Source of the DNA: PFJX01 sp044227325
GTDB taxonomy: Bacteria > Pseudomonadota > Gammaproteobacteria > Burkholderiales > Thiobacillaceae
Length of the DNA: 64,000 bases
NCBI GenBank assembly: GCA_044227325.1
Contig: JBGAFI010000010.1
Coordinates: forward strand, 1-64,000
Reading direction: 5' to 3'
The translations under genes and the position numbers were made by a program. Positions 9,787-17,742 of this stretch are shown here, piece after piece. Within the stretch, counting starts at the first letter, position 1; each line of letters starts with the position of its first letter. The notes under the pieces are model-generated. The model saw nothing but the letters and a program-made list of their open reading frames with translations, was not told the DNA's origin and did no database searches.

Positions 9787-9804
9787 TGTCGCCGCTCGGC
9801 GACA
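9787..9804. promoter_or_regulatory. GlrR-type upstream activating site 1
   Basis: TGTC-GCCGCTCGGC-GACA. It fits the TGTC-N10-GACA motif reported for GlrR at E. coli glmY and sits in a 10-bp dyad (9784-9793 / 9798-9807, loop GCTC). It begins six bases after the glrR stop and about 150 bases upstream of the sigma-54 promoter. Confidence 0.75.
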
Positions 9805-9854
9805 GTCCACATTCCCCGTATTTTCAATGACTTGCCCAGTATCCGTGGCGCGGG

Positions 9855-9872
9855 TGTCGCCGCCAGGCGACA
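9855..9872. promoter_or_regulatory. GlrR-type upstream activating site 2
   Basis: TGTC-GCCGCCAGGC-GACA, inside an 11-bp dyad (9851-9861 / 9866-9876, loop GCCA). Thirteen of the fourteen bases outside the loop arms' centre match site 1's TGTCGCC...GGCGACA pattern. The two sites are 68 bases apart centre to centre, and this one is about 75 bases upstream of the -24 element, typical for enhancer-binding proteins. Confidence 0.78.
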
Positions 9873-9935
9873 CCCGCGTCGCCGTCCCTGCCGAAGGGAA
9901 ACCTCAACCGTTTGAATATAAAAGGAAAAATGGGT

Positions 9936-9951
9936 TGGCATGATCCTGGCT
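9936..9951 (+). promoter_or_regulatory. sigma-54 promoter for the EF-hand/PEP-CTERM pair
   Basis: TGGCATGATCCTGGCT: the invariant -24 GG (9937-9938) and -12 GC (9949-9950) are separated by exactly ten bases, and the -24 box TGGCAtG matches well. The expected transcript start is near 9962, giving a leader of about 43 bases that ends in GGGGG just before ATG 10005. Two GlrR-type sites lie upstream. Confidence 0.82.
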
Positions 9952-10004
9952 ATGGAGGGTGTGGGCTGATTTGTCCGACTTTCAATCATTGACGGGGGTA
10001 CATC

Positions 10005-10301
10005 ATGCAAACAAATTTCAAAAGCAGGATTCAAGACAGGGCATTGCTCATCGCCGCGTTGACCGCGCTCGCCTGGGGCGTCGGCGCGGCGCACGCGGCG
10101 GTGGAGATCAAGGCGCCGGAATCGTTCCTCAAGCTGGATACCGATGGAGACGGGTACGTTTCCGCCCGCGAGGCGGTCTCCGCCATGATCGCGACGGAGT
10201 CCTTCGATGCCGCGGACCGCGATCACGACGGCAAGCTGGATACGGATGAATTCGTCGCCGCCGGCCTGGACAAGGCCGAGACGAAAACCAAGACGCCTTG
10301 A
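10005..10301 (+). CDS. exported EF-hand calcium-binding protein
   Basis: 98 residues. A Sec signal peptide (basic start, hydrophobic 13-29, likely cut after AHA) leads a ~67-residue mature domain with two canonical EF-hand loops: residues 45-56 (D-T-D-G-D-G-Y-V-S-A-R-E) and 71-82 (D-R-D-H-D-G-K-L-D-T-D-E). All oxygen-ligand positions are acidic or polar as needed for Ca2+ binding. It is the first gene after the GlrR/sigma-54 promoter and lies 53 bases before the PEP-CTERM gene. Whether it buffers Ca2+, senses it, or bridges surface polymers cannot be told from sequence. Confidence 0.85.
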   Translation: MQTNFKSRIQDRALLIAALTALAWGVGAAHAAVEIKAPESFLKLDTDGDGYVSAREAVSAMIATESFDAADRDHDGKLDTDEFVAAGLDKAETKTKTP

Positions 10302-10354
10302 ATTTCCATTACCCATTCCGCAAGAAATTTGCCATTCACACCGGAGGTTTTTTT

Positions 10355-10855
10355 ATGAGACAGCAGGCAGGAAAACTCATCGGCGCGGGGCTGATGTCCC
10401 TCGCGCTCGCGGGCATCGCGCCGTGCGCCCAAGCGGACACGGTATTCGAAGCGGTGGGAACCATGATCGGCGGTGCCCAGTTCGAGAGTTACAGCTTCGA
10501 TATCGCGGCGCCTGGCGTCGACTACCTGGCGAGCCTGACGGACTACGCGTTCCCCACCGACAGTTTCGATTTCCTCAGCATGGCGATCACGCGGGGCGCG
10601 GAGTTCTACGGTTCGGTGCAGGGCAGCGGCAGCTTCACGTTCTCGCCGGTCGAAGCCGGCACCTATACCGCCCTCGTGTTCGGCGTGCCGGGCGGGGTTT
10701 ACAGCGCGGGAAGCTATGGCATCAGCATCGGCGCGGTGGCGGTCTCTCCGGTGCCCGAACCGCAAACCTGGGCATTCCTGCTCGCCGGCCTGGGGCTCAT
10801 GGTGATGCGTATTCGCCAGCGTGAATCGGAACAGAAACATCTGACCGCGGATTAG
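10355..10855 (+). CDS. PEP-CTERM sorting-signal protein
   Basis: 166 residues from ATG 10355, which follows a strong GGAGG; the in-frame upstream start at 10298 lacks one. A signal peptide (cleaved near AQA) precedes a Gly/Ser/Phe-rich, probably beta-sheet body and a C-terminal sorting signal: VPEPQTW (PEP at 134-136), a hydrophobic stretch and a basic RIRQR cluster, then an unusually long 11-residue charged tail. PEP-CTERM proteins are cut by exosortase and handed to the exopolysaccharide/biofilm surface. No exosortase is in the window. It shares the GlrR/sigma-54 promoter with the EF-hand gene and ends at a strong terminator. Confidence 0.88.
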   Translation: MRQQAGKLIGAGLMSLALAGIAPCAQADTVFEAVGTMIGGAQFESYSFDIAAPGVDYLASLTDYAFPTDSFDFLSMAITRGAEFYGSVQGSGSFTFSPVEAGTYTALVFGVPGGVYSAGSYGISIGAVAVSPVPEPQTWAFLLAGLGLMVMRIRQRESEQKHLTAD

Positions 10856-10877
10856 AGAAACATCAAGTTGCTGGGTT

Positions 10878-10911
10878 GCCGGGTGGCGGAAACGCCCCCG
10901 GCTTTTTTATT
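10878..10911 (+). terminator. intrinsic terminator after the PEP-CTERM gene
   Basis: GCCGGG-t-GGCG, loop GAAA, CGCC-CCCGGC, then TTTTTTATTTT. A GC-rich stem with a stable tetraloop and a T-tract; it closes the EF-hand/PEP-CTERM transcript. Confidence 0.92.
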
Positions 10912-10926
10912 TTGGGCGCCGGGATT

Positions 10927-12651
10927 TCAGGCGTTGATGCGTTCCAGTATCTCCAGAATTCGGTCCGGCCGTCCCGCCCGCAGCAGCTTTTTCACCATGG
11001 GGACGAGTTCCACCGTGTGGCTGCGCATGACCTGCTGCTTGACCGAGAGGATATGGGCCGGATGCATGGAGAAATGGGTCAGGCCCATGCCCAGCAGCAG
11101 TCGCGTCAGGCGCGCGTCGCCGGCCATCTCGCCGCACACGGAGACGGGTTTGCCCAGCTTCCTGCCGACTTTCAGCGTGTGCTCGATCAGCCCCAGCACG
11201 CCGGGGTTGAGCGGGTCGTACAGGTGGGCCACCGCGTCGTCGGTGCGGTCGATGGCCAGGGTGTACTGGATCAGGTCGTTGGTGCCCAGGGACAGGAAAT
11301 CCAGCTTGCGCGCGAACCACTCGGCGGCGAGGGCGGCGGCGGGGATTTCGATCATGCCGCCGATGGGCGTGTCCGGGTCATAGGGCACACCGCCGACCTT
11401 CAGGCTGCCGCGCGCCGCGCCGATCAGCGCCAGGGCCTGGTCCAGCTCGTTCAGGCTGGCCAGCATGGGCAGCAGGATTTTGATCTTGCCATAGTGGCTG
11501 GCGCGGTAGATGGCGCGGATCTGGGTCAGGAAGATCTGCGGTTCCGCCAGGCAGAGGCGGATCGCGCGCAGGCCCAGGGCCGGGTTGACGCTGTTTTCCT
11601 CCATCCAGCGCACGGATTTGTCGGCCCCCACGTCCAGGGTGCGGATCACCACCGGACGGCCGCGCATTTCCTTGGCGACGCTGCGATAGGCCTCGAATTG
11701 CTCCTCCTCGCTAGGCAGATCGTCCCGGTTCAGGAACAGGAACTCGCTGCGGAACAGGCCGATGCCGGCGGCGTTTTCCCCCAGCGCCTGCTGTACGTCG
11801 CTGGGCAGGTCGATATTGGCCAGCAATTCCACATCGGCACCGTCCAGGGTGGTGGACGGGCTGCTCTTGAGCCGGCGCAGTTTCTTCTGTTCCAGAATCC
11901 ACTGGTTCCGGCGCAGCCGGTATTCCTCCAGGATGGCCGGATCCGGGTCGACGATCACGACGCCGCCGATGCCGTCGACGATGAGCCAGTCGCCCTCGCG
12001 GATCAGGGCGCGGGCGTTGTGCAGCGCCATCACGGACGGCAGGTTGAGGCTGCGCGCCAGGATCGCGGTGTGGGAGGTGGTGCCGCCCAGGTCGGTGATG
12101 AAACCGGCGAAGGTATGGCGCTTGAACAGCACCATGTCGCTGGGCGACAGGTCGTGGGCCACCAGGATGCTGTCGCCCTCGTCGGCGGTCTTCAGCGGCG
12201 CGTTGCCGGGATGGCCCATCAGGACCTTGAGTACCTTGTCCGCCACCTGGCGCACGTCGTGGCGGCGCTCGCGCAGGTAGTCGTCGTCGATGGACTCGAA
12301 TTGGGCGATCAGGGCCTCGGTCTGCATGGCCAGGGCCCATTCCGCGTTGCAGCGCTCGGAGCGGATCAGTCGCTTGGGCACTTCCGACAGCATGGAGTCG
12401 GACAGGATGAGGGCGTGCACCTCGATGAAGACCGAGAGTTCCGCCGGCGCGCCTTCAGGAATGTGGTTTTGCAGGGCAAGCAATTCCGCGCGGACCGCTT
12501 CAACCGCCTCCGCGAAGCGCGCCACCTCCTCGTCCAGATGTTCCGGCCGCAGCACGTAGTGGGGGGCCTCCAGGCGCTCGTGGGAATAAAGCTGGGCGCG
12601 GCCGATGGCATAGCCGCCGGAGACGCCGATGCCGTGCAGGGCGAAGCTCAT
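10927..12651 (-). CDS. ptsI: phosphoenolpyruvate-protein phosphotransferase (Enzyme I)
   Basis: 574 residues, normal length for EI. It autophosphorylates with phosphoenolpyruvate and passes phosphate to HPr. The phospho-histidine is His194 in GGTTSHTAILARSL; the C-terminal barrel keeps SLGTNDLIQYTLAIDR and the acid/base cysteine motif SVCGEMAGD. Start ATG overlaps the HPr stop. No sugar permease is nearby, so this EI feeds a regulatory PTS through HPr and EIIA(Man). The 3' end faces the PEP-CTERM terminator. Confidence 0.97.
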   Translation of the reverse strand: MSFALHGIGVSGGYAIGRAQLYSHERLEAPHYVLRPEHLDEEVARFAEAVEAVRAELLALQNHIPEGAPAELSVFIEVHALILSDSMLSEVPKRLIRSERCNAEWALAMQTEALIAQFESIDDDYLRERRHDVRQVADKVLKVLMGHPGNAPLKTADEGDSILVAHDLSPSDMVLFKRHTFAGFITDLGGTTSHTAILARSLNLPSVMALHNARALIREGDWLIVDGIGGVVIVDPDPAILEEYRLRRNQWILEQKKLRRLKSSPSTTLDGADVELLANIDLPSDVQQALGENAAGIGLFRSEFLFLNRDDLPSEEEQFEAYRSVAKEMRGRPVVIRTLDVGADKSVRWMEENSVNPALGLRAIRLCLAEPQIFLTQIRAIYRASHYGKIKILLPMLASLNELDQALALIGAARGSLKVGGVPYDPDTPIGGMIEIPAAALAAEWFARKLDFLSLGTNDLIQYTLAIDRTDDAVAHLYDPLNPGVLGLIEHTLKVGRKLGKPVSVCGEMAGDARLTRLLLGMGLTHFSMHPAHILSVKQQVMRSHTVELVPMVKKLLRAGRPDRILEILERINA

Positions 12652-12917
12652 TCCCCTTCCCCGAACTTGTCCTCCACCAGGGCGACCAGGGCGTCCATGG
12701 CTTCGGTTTCGTCGGGGCCGAGGGTTTCCAGCTTGATGGTGCTGCCCCGGGCGGCGGCCAGCATCATCACCCCCATGATGCTCTTGCCGTTGATGCGGCG
12801 GCCATTGCGGGACAACCAGACTTCGGACTGGAATTGGGCGGCGGTTTGCGTGAGTTTGGCGGATGCGCGGGCGTGCAGGCCCAGTTTGTTGGTGATCTCG
12901 ATATCGCGTTCAGCCAC
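12648..12917 (-). CDS. ptsH: phosphocarrier protein HPr
   Basis: 89 residues. The EI-dependent site His15 (LGLHARAS) and the regulatory Ser46 (INGKSIMGVMML) are both intact. Ser46 is the target of HPr kinase/phosphorylase, whose gene is in the same window at 50840-51844, so both modifications are possible here. It overlaps EIIA(Man) by 8 bases upstream and ptsI downstream (ATGA), making a tightly coupled three-gene operon. Confidence 0.96.
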   Translation of the reverse strand: MAERDIEITNKLGLHARASAKLTQTAAQFQSEVWLSRNGRRINGKSIMGVMMLAAARGSTIKLETLGPDETEAMDALVALVEDKFGEGE

Positions 12918-13311
12918 GGGCCGACTCCGGATGGATGTTGAAAATGCCCGACTGGCCGCCGCTGACGGCCTTCTCGATCAATGCCGCCATGCCCTGCTCG
13001 CGATAGGTCAGCGCCTTCAGCAGCATGGGTAGGTTGACCCCGGCGACGGCCTCGACCTGATGCGAGCGCAGAATCTTGCATACGGTGTTGCAGGGCGTGG
13101 CGCCGTAGACATCGGTCAGGATCAGCACGCCGTCGCCCTTGTCCATTTCTTTCAGGCGCGCCTGCGCCCGTTCCAGCATTTCGTTCGGATCCTTGCAGGC
13201 GGACAGGTCCAGGTTTTCCAGAGCCTCGGGCCGCTTGCCCAGCACGTAGGTGGCGCATTGGATGAGACTGTCACCCAGGTTGCCGTGGGCGACGATGAGC
13301 AGGGCGATCAT
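12910..13311 (-). CDS. PTS EIIA component, mannose/sorbose family (stand-alone)
   Basis: 133 residues starting MIALLIVAHG, with the phospho-acceptor His9. GDGVLILTDVYGATPCN is the conserved EIIA(Man) core. There are no EIIB, EIIC or EIID partners, so it probably acts as a phosphorylation-state signal rather than in transport, as in other betaproteobacteria. In-frame ATGs further upstream (13374, 13339) would add a non-conserved extension; ATG 13311 gives the standard N-terminus although its ribosome-binding site is weak. Confidence 0.93.
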   Translation of the reverse strand: MIALLIVAHGNLGDSLIQCATYVLGKRPEALENLDLSACKDPNEMLERAQARLKEMDKGDGVLILTDVYGATPCNTVCKILRSHQVEAVAGVNLPMLLKALTYREQGMAALIEKAVSGGQSGIFNIHPESARG

Positions 13312-13471
13312 GGAAACGGTTTGAAAGGAAACGGCGGTCATTTTACGCCGATGAACGCGGCTACAATGCTGCAAGGCAACATCGACTTATCCCTTTGATG
13401 GAAAAGGTCGAATTTGAGCCACATTCGACCGAACCGGTAGAATTCCAAGTCTTACTCAGTGAGTCGTACCC
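13312..13471. other. divergent intergenic region, EIIA(Man) / FAD-Fe-S oxidoreductase
   Basis: 160 bases holding the promoters of both divergent units. The only structure noticed is a short dyad, ACTCA-G-TGAGT at about 13453-13463, roughly ten bases before the oxidoreductase start. No convincing -35/-10 pair could be assigned. Confidence 0.4.
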
Positions 13472-16400
13472 ATGTCCGCCGAGCGCATCCGCGAAATCCC
13501 CTACAACTACACCTCGTTCTCCGATCGGGAGATCGTCATCCGCTTGCTGGGCAAAGAGGGGTGGCGGCTGGTGGAGGAATTGCGCGCCGAGCGGCGCACC
13601 GGCCGGTCCGCGCGCATGCTGTTCGAGGTGCTGGGCGACATCTGGGTGGTGACGCGCAATCCTTACCTGGAAGACGACCTGCTCTCCAATCCCCAGCGGC
13701 GCGGCCTGCTGATCCAGGCTCTGCGCCATCGCTTGGCGGAAATCGAGAAGCGGCGCCAGGGCAACGAGCGCGTCGGCAAGCTGCTGGTGCTGGCCAACGG
13801 CGCGGTGGACGACTTCGCCGCGGGCTTCGCGGATACCGAGGAGCTGCGCCGCGCCATCCTGCGCCGGCTGTCACCCCACACCCGCAAGGACAACATCGCC
13901 TTCGACGGCATGGCTCGGGTCAGCCACGTCACCGACGCCACCGACTGGCGCGTGGAATACCCGTTCGTGGTGCTGAATCCGGACGATGAAGCGGAAATCC
14001 CCGCCCTGGTCGCGGGTTGCGTCGAGCTGGGCCTGACCGTCATCCCGCGCGGCGGCGGCACCGGCTACACCGGCGGCGCCGTGCCCCTGACCCGCCTGTC
14101 CGCCGTCATCAACACGGAAAAACTGGATAGCCAGTCCGCCATCGAATCCCGCGTGCTGCCGGGACACAGCCAAGCGACCCCGGTCGTCGTCTGCGGCGCC
14201 GGCGTGGTGACGCGCCGGGTCATGGAGGCGGCGGAAGCCCAGGGGCTGGCCTTCGCGGTGGATCCCACCAGCGCCGACGCCTCCTGCATCGGCGGCAACG
14301 TGGCCATGAACGCGGGCGGCAAGAAGGCCGTGCTTTGGGGCACGGCGGTGGACAACCTGGCGTCCTGGAAGATGGTGACGCCGGACGCCGACTGGCTCGA
14401 AGTCACGCGCCTGGACCACAACCTGGGCAAGATCCACGATGTGGACGAGGTGCGATTCGAACTGCGCCGCTCCCATGCCGACGGCACGCCGAAAGGCGAA
14501 ACGGAAATCCTGGCCATCCCGGGGCGGGCATTCCGCAAGCAGGGGCTGGGCAAGGACGTCACCGACAAGTTCCTCGCCGGCCTGCCGGGCATCCAGAAGG
14601 AAGGCTGCGACGGCCTCATCACCCAGGCCACCTTCGTGCTGCACCGCATGCCGCCCCAGGTGCGCACTGTGTGCATGGAGTTCTTCGGCCCGGTGGGCGA
14701 GGCGGTACCGGCCATCGTCGAAGTGAAGAACCTGATGGATACCCGGCCCGGCGGCGTGGTGCTGGCCGGCCTGGAGCACATGGACGCCCGCTACATCAAG
14801 GCGGTGGGCTACGCCACCAAGGCGGACCGCGTCGGCCGGCCCAACATGGTGCTGCTAGCGGATCTGGCCGGCGAGGATGCCGAATCCGCCGATGCCGCCG
14901 CGGCGCAAATCGTCCAGTTCGCCCGCAGCCGGGGCGGCGAGGGCTTCGTCGCATCGACGCCGGAGGCGCGCAAGAAATTCTGGTTGGACCGTTCCCGCAC
15001 CGCCGCCATCGCCGCCCACACCAACGCCTTCAAGGTGAACGAGGATGTGGTGATCCCGCTGAGCCGGCTGGGCGACTACTCGGACGGCATCGAGCGCATC
15101 AACATCGAACTGTCCATCGCCAACAAGCTGACCCTGCTGGATGCCCTGGAGACCTTCCTGCGCGGCGACCTGCCCTTGTTCGAGGACGAGGATGGCGTCG
15201 CCGACCCGGCCCTGACCGAGGCGCGGCGGGAGCGCGCCCTGGGTCTGCTGGCCGAGGTGCGCGGCCGTTGGAGCGGCTATCTCGCCGACCTGGACGCGCC
15301 CCTGCCGCCCAGCCTTTGCAACGTGACCGACCACGCGCTCCAGCGCGAATCCAAGAGCGTGTTCCGCGCGCTGCAGGACCACAGCCTGCGCGTGTCCTGG
15401 AAGCGGGAGGTGCGCGCCGAACTGCGTCAGATATTCACCGGTCGGGAATACGAGCCGGTGCTGGAGGAATGCGACGCGATCCACACGCGCGTCCTCAAGG
15501 GCCGCGTGTTCGTCGCCCTGCATATGCACGCCGGCGACGGCAACGTGCACACCAACATCCCGGTCAACTCCGACGACTACGCCATGCTGCAATCGGCGAA
15601 CCAGGCGGTGGCGCGCATCATGCGCCTGGCGGAATCCCTGGACGGCGTCATCTCCGGCGAGCACGGCATCGGCATCACCAAGCTGGAATTCCTGTCCGAC
15701 AAGGCCTTGTCTGAGTTCGCCGCCTACAAGAAGCGGGTCGATCCGGACGGCCGCTTCAACAAGGGCAAGCTGCTCAAGGGCGCGGACCTGTCCAACGCCT
15801 ACACGCCGTCCTTCGGTCTGCTGGAGTTGGAATCCCTGATCATGGAGCAGTCGGAGATCGGCGCCATCGCCGATTCCATCAAGGACTGCCTGCGCTGCGG
15901 CAAGTGCAAGCCGGTGTGCAACACCCACGTGCCCCGCGCCAACCTGCTATACAGCCCGCGCAACAAGATCCTCGCCACTTCGCTCCTGATCGAGGCATTC
16001 CTGTACGAGGAGCAGACCCGGCGCGGTGTGTCCCTGGCCCATTTCGCCGAGTTCGACGACGTGGCGGACCACTGCACCGTGTGCCACAAGTGCGTGAATC
16101 CCTGTCCGGTGGATATCGATTTCGGCGACGTCACCACCGCCATGCGCAACTTCCTGCGCGCTTCCGGTCGCCTGAGGAAGGCTCCGGCGACCAAATTGGC
16201 CATGACTTTCCTCAACAGCACGGACGAGGACACCATCCATTTCCTGCGCCTGACCGCGATCCGCATGGGCATCGCCGGCCAGCGCCTGGGGGCGACGGTG
16301 ATGCGCCAGGTGCCCGCCGTGCGCGCGGCCATGCGCCATCCGCCCGCGACGGTGGGCAAGCCGGACGCGAAAACCCAGGTCATCCACTTCTTCAACCGCA

Positions 16401-17311
16401 AGCTGCCCGGCGGCAACAACAAGCTGCCCGCGCAGACGCCGCGCCAGATGCTTGGTCTCACCGATCCCAAGGTGGTGCCGGTGCTGCGCGACCCGGCCCG
16501 GGTGACGGAGGAATCCGACGCGGTGTTCTACTTCCCCGGCTGCGGTTCCGAGCGCCAGTTCTCCCAGGTGGGTCTGGCGACCCTGGCCTGGCTGTACGAT
16601 CTGGGCGCCCAGACCGTGCTGCCGCCCACCTACCTGTGCTGCGGCTACCCGCAGACCTCCGGCGGCGACCGGGTCAAGGGCGAGGCCATCACCATGCAGA
16701 ACCGGGTGCTGTTCCACCGGGTCGCGAACACCCTCAACTACCTGGACATCAAGACCGTGCTGGTGTCCTGCGGCACCTGTCTCGATCAGCTGCAGGAATA
16801 CCAGTTCGACAAGATATTCCCCGGCTGCCGCATCATGGACATCCACGAGTATCTGGCGGAGAAGGGCGTCAAGCTGGAGGGCGTGAAGGGTACCCAGTAC
16901 CTCTACCACGACCCCTGCCACACCCCCATGAAGCTGAAGAGCCCCATCGCCACGGTGCGCAATCTGGTGGGCGAGGGCGCACGCTTGACCGAGCGCTGTT
17001 GCGGCGAGGCGGGCACCTTCGCCACCTCGCGGCCGGATATCGCCACCCAGGTGAAATTCCGCAAGGCCGAGGAACTGGACAAGGGGCGCGACGCCCAGAT
17101 CGCCGCCGGCGCGGGCGCGGGCAAAGGCGAGATCAAGGTGCTGACCTCCTGCCCCGCCTGCCTGCAGGGCCTGTCCCGCTATTCCGACGACAACGGCATG
17201 GAGGCCGACTACATCGTCGTGGAGTTGGCGAAAAAGCTGATGGGCGCGGACTGGATGTCCAAATTCCTGGACCGGGCGAAACGGGACGGCATCGAGCGGG
17301 TGCTGCTGTGA
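13472..17311 (+). CDS. DUF3683-type FAD-linked oxidase / Fe-S oxidoreductase fusion
   Basis: 1279 residues. An N-terminal DUF3683-like region (1-~160) is followed by a FAD_binding_4 domain (VIPRGGGTGYTGGAVPL), an FAD-oxidase C-terminal domain of the glycolate oxidase/D-lactate dehydrogenase type (HMHAGDGNVHTNIPV; GEHGIGITK), two [4Fe-4S] motifs (CLRCGKCKPVC and CTVCHKCVNPCP) and a CCG/heterodisulfide-reductase-like module (CCGYPQTSGG, SCGTC, HDPCHTPMK, CCGEAGTF, CPAC). It most likely oxidises a 2-hydroxy acid and passes electrons through its Fe-S centres to the quinone pool or another carrier; the substrate is not known. Length is normal for this betaproteobacterial family. Confidence 0.88.
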   Translation: MSAERIREIPYNYTSFSDREIVIRLLGKEGWRLVEELRAERRTGRSARMLFEVLGDIWVVTRNPYLEDDLLSNPQRRGLLIQALRHRLAEIEKRRQGNERVGKLLVLANGAVDDFAAGFADTEELRRAILRRLSPHTRKDNIAFDGMARVSHVTDATDWRVEYPFVVLNPDDEAEIPALVAGCVELGLTVIPRGGGTGYTGGAVPLTRLSAVINTEKLDSQSAIESRVLPGHSQATPVVVCGAGVVTRRVMEAAEAQGLAFAVDPTSADASCIGGNVAMNAGGKKAVLWGTAVDNLASWKMVTPDADWLEVTRLDHNLGKIHDVDEVRFELRRSHADGTPKGETEILAIPGRAFRKQGLGKDVTDKFLAGLPGIQKEGCDGLITQATFVLHRMPPQVRTVCMEFFGPVGEAVPAIVEVKNLMDTRPGGVVLAGLEHMDARYIKAVGYATKADRVGRPNMVLLADLAGEDAESADAAAAQIVQFARSRGGEGFVASTPEARKKFWLDRSRTAAIAAHTNAFKVNEDVVIPLSRLGDYSDGIERINIELSIANKLTLLDALETFLRGDLPLFEDEDGVADPALTEARRERALGLLAEVRGRWSGYLADLDAPLPPSLCNVTDHALQRESKSVFRALQDHSLRVSWKREVRAELRQIFTGREYEPVLEECDAIHTRVLKGRVFVALHMHAGDGNVHTNIPVNSDDYAMLQSANQAVARIMRLAESLDGVISGEHGIGITKLEFLSDKALSEFAAYKKRVDPDGRFNKGKLLKGADLSNAYTPSFGLLELESLIMEQSEIGAIADSIKDCLRCGKCKPVCNTHVPRANLLYSPRNKILATSLLIEAFLYEEQTRRGVSLAHFAEFDDVADHCTVCHKCVNPCPVDIDFGDVTTAMRNFLRASGRLRKAPATKLAMTFLNSTDEDTIHFLRLTAIRMGIAGQRLGATVMRQVPAVRAAMRHPPATVGKPDAKTQVIHFFNRKLPGGNNKLPAQTPRQMLGLTDPKVVPVLRDPARVTEESDAVFYFPGCGSERQFSQVGLATLAWLYDLGAQTVLPPTYLCCGYPQTSGGDRVKGEAITMQNRVLFHRVANTLNYLDIKTVLVSCGTCLDQLQEYQFDKIFPGCRIMDIHEYLAEKGVKLEGVKGTQYLYHDPCHTPMKLKSPIATVRNLVGEGARLTERCCGEAGTFATSRPDIATQVKFRKAEELDKGRDAQIAAGAGAGKGEIKVLTSCPACLQGLSRYSDDNGMEADYIVVELAKKLMGADWMSKFLDRAKRDGIERVLL

Positions 17312-17742
17312 TGTCAGCGGCTTGTCCACTGTGCGCCGGCGACGGTGGCGAGGTGTTGTGGCGCGACGGCTTCTGCCGCGTGGTGTGGGTGGACGATGCG
17401 GACTATCCCGGTTTCTGCCGGGTCATCCTGAACGACCACGTCGGGGAAATGACCGATCTGCCCATCCCGGGCCGGCGACGGCTGATGGACGTGGTGCTCA
17501 CGGTGGAAGCGACGCTGCGGGAAGCGCTGAATCCGGACAAGATCAATCTGGCCAGCCTGGGCAACGTGGTGCCCCATCTGCATTGGCACGTGATTCCCCG
17601 CTTCGCCGACGACCGCCATTTCCCCGATGCGGTGTGGGCGCCCCCACGGCGCGAGGCGGATTGCCGCGAACCGGCGGACGCGGGACTCAGGCCGCAGCTC
17701 GCGGCGCTTCTTCGGGAACGTTTGGCGTTGTTGCCGGAATGA
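17311..17742 (+). CDS. HIT family nucleotide hydrolase/transferase
   Basis: 143 residues. The start ATG shares its A with the stop of the oxidoreductase gene (TGATG). The histidine triad is PHLHWHVIPR. An N-terminal CPLC and a second Cys suggest a metal site as in galactose-1-phosphate uridylyltransferase-like HIT proteins. The usual substrates are nucleoside phosphoramidates or dinucleotides. Its last 56 bases overlap the 3' end of phoR on the other strand. Confidence 0.88.
   Translation: MSAACPLCAGDGGEVLWRDGFCRVVWVDDADYPGFCRVILNDHVGEMTDLPIPGRRRLMDVVLTVEATLREALNPDKINLASLGNVVPHLHWHVIPRFADDRHFPDAVWAPPRREADCREPADAGLRPQLAALLRERLALLPE

Noticed and set aside
10876..13032. 718-codon plus-strand open frame opposite ptsI-ptsH
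   Set aside because: Antisense shadow of two clearly conserved genes; the translation is His/Gln/Gly-rich without family motifs, as expected for GC-rich antisense.
13453..13463. ACTCA-G-TGAGT as a GntR-type operator
   Set aside because: Arms of only five bases and no second copy; too weak to call.
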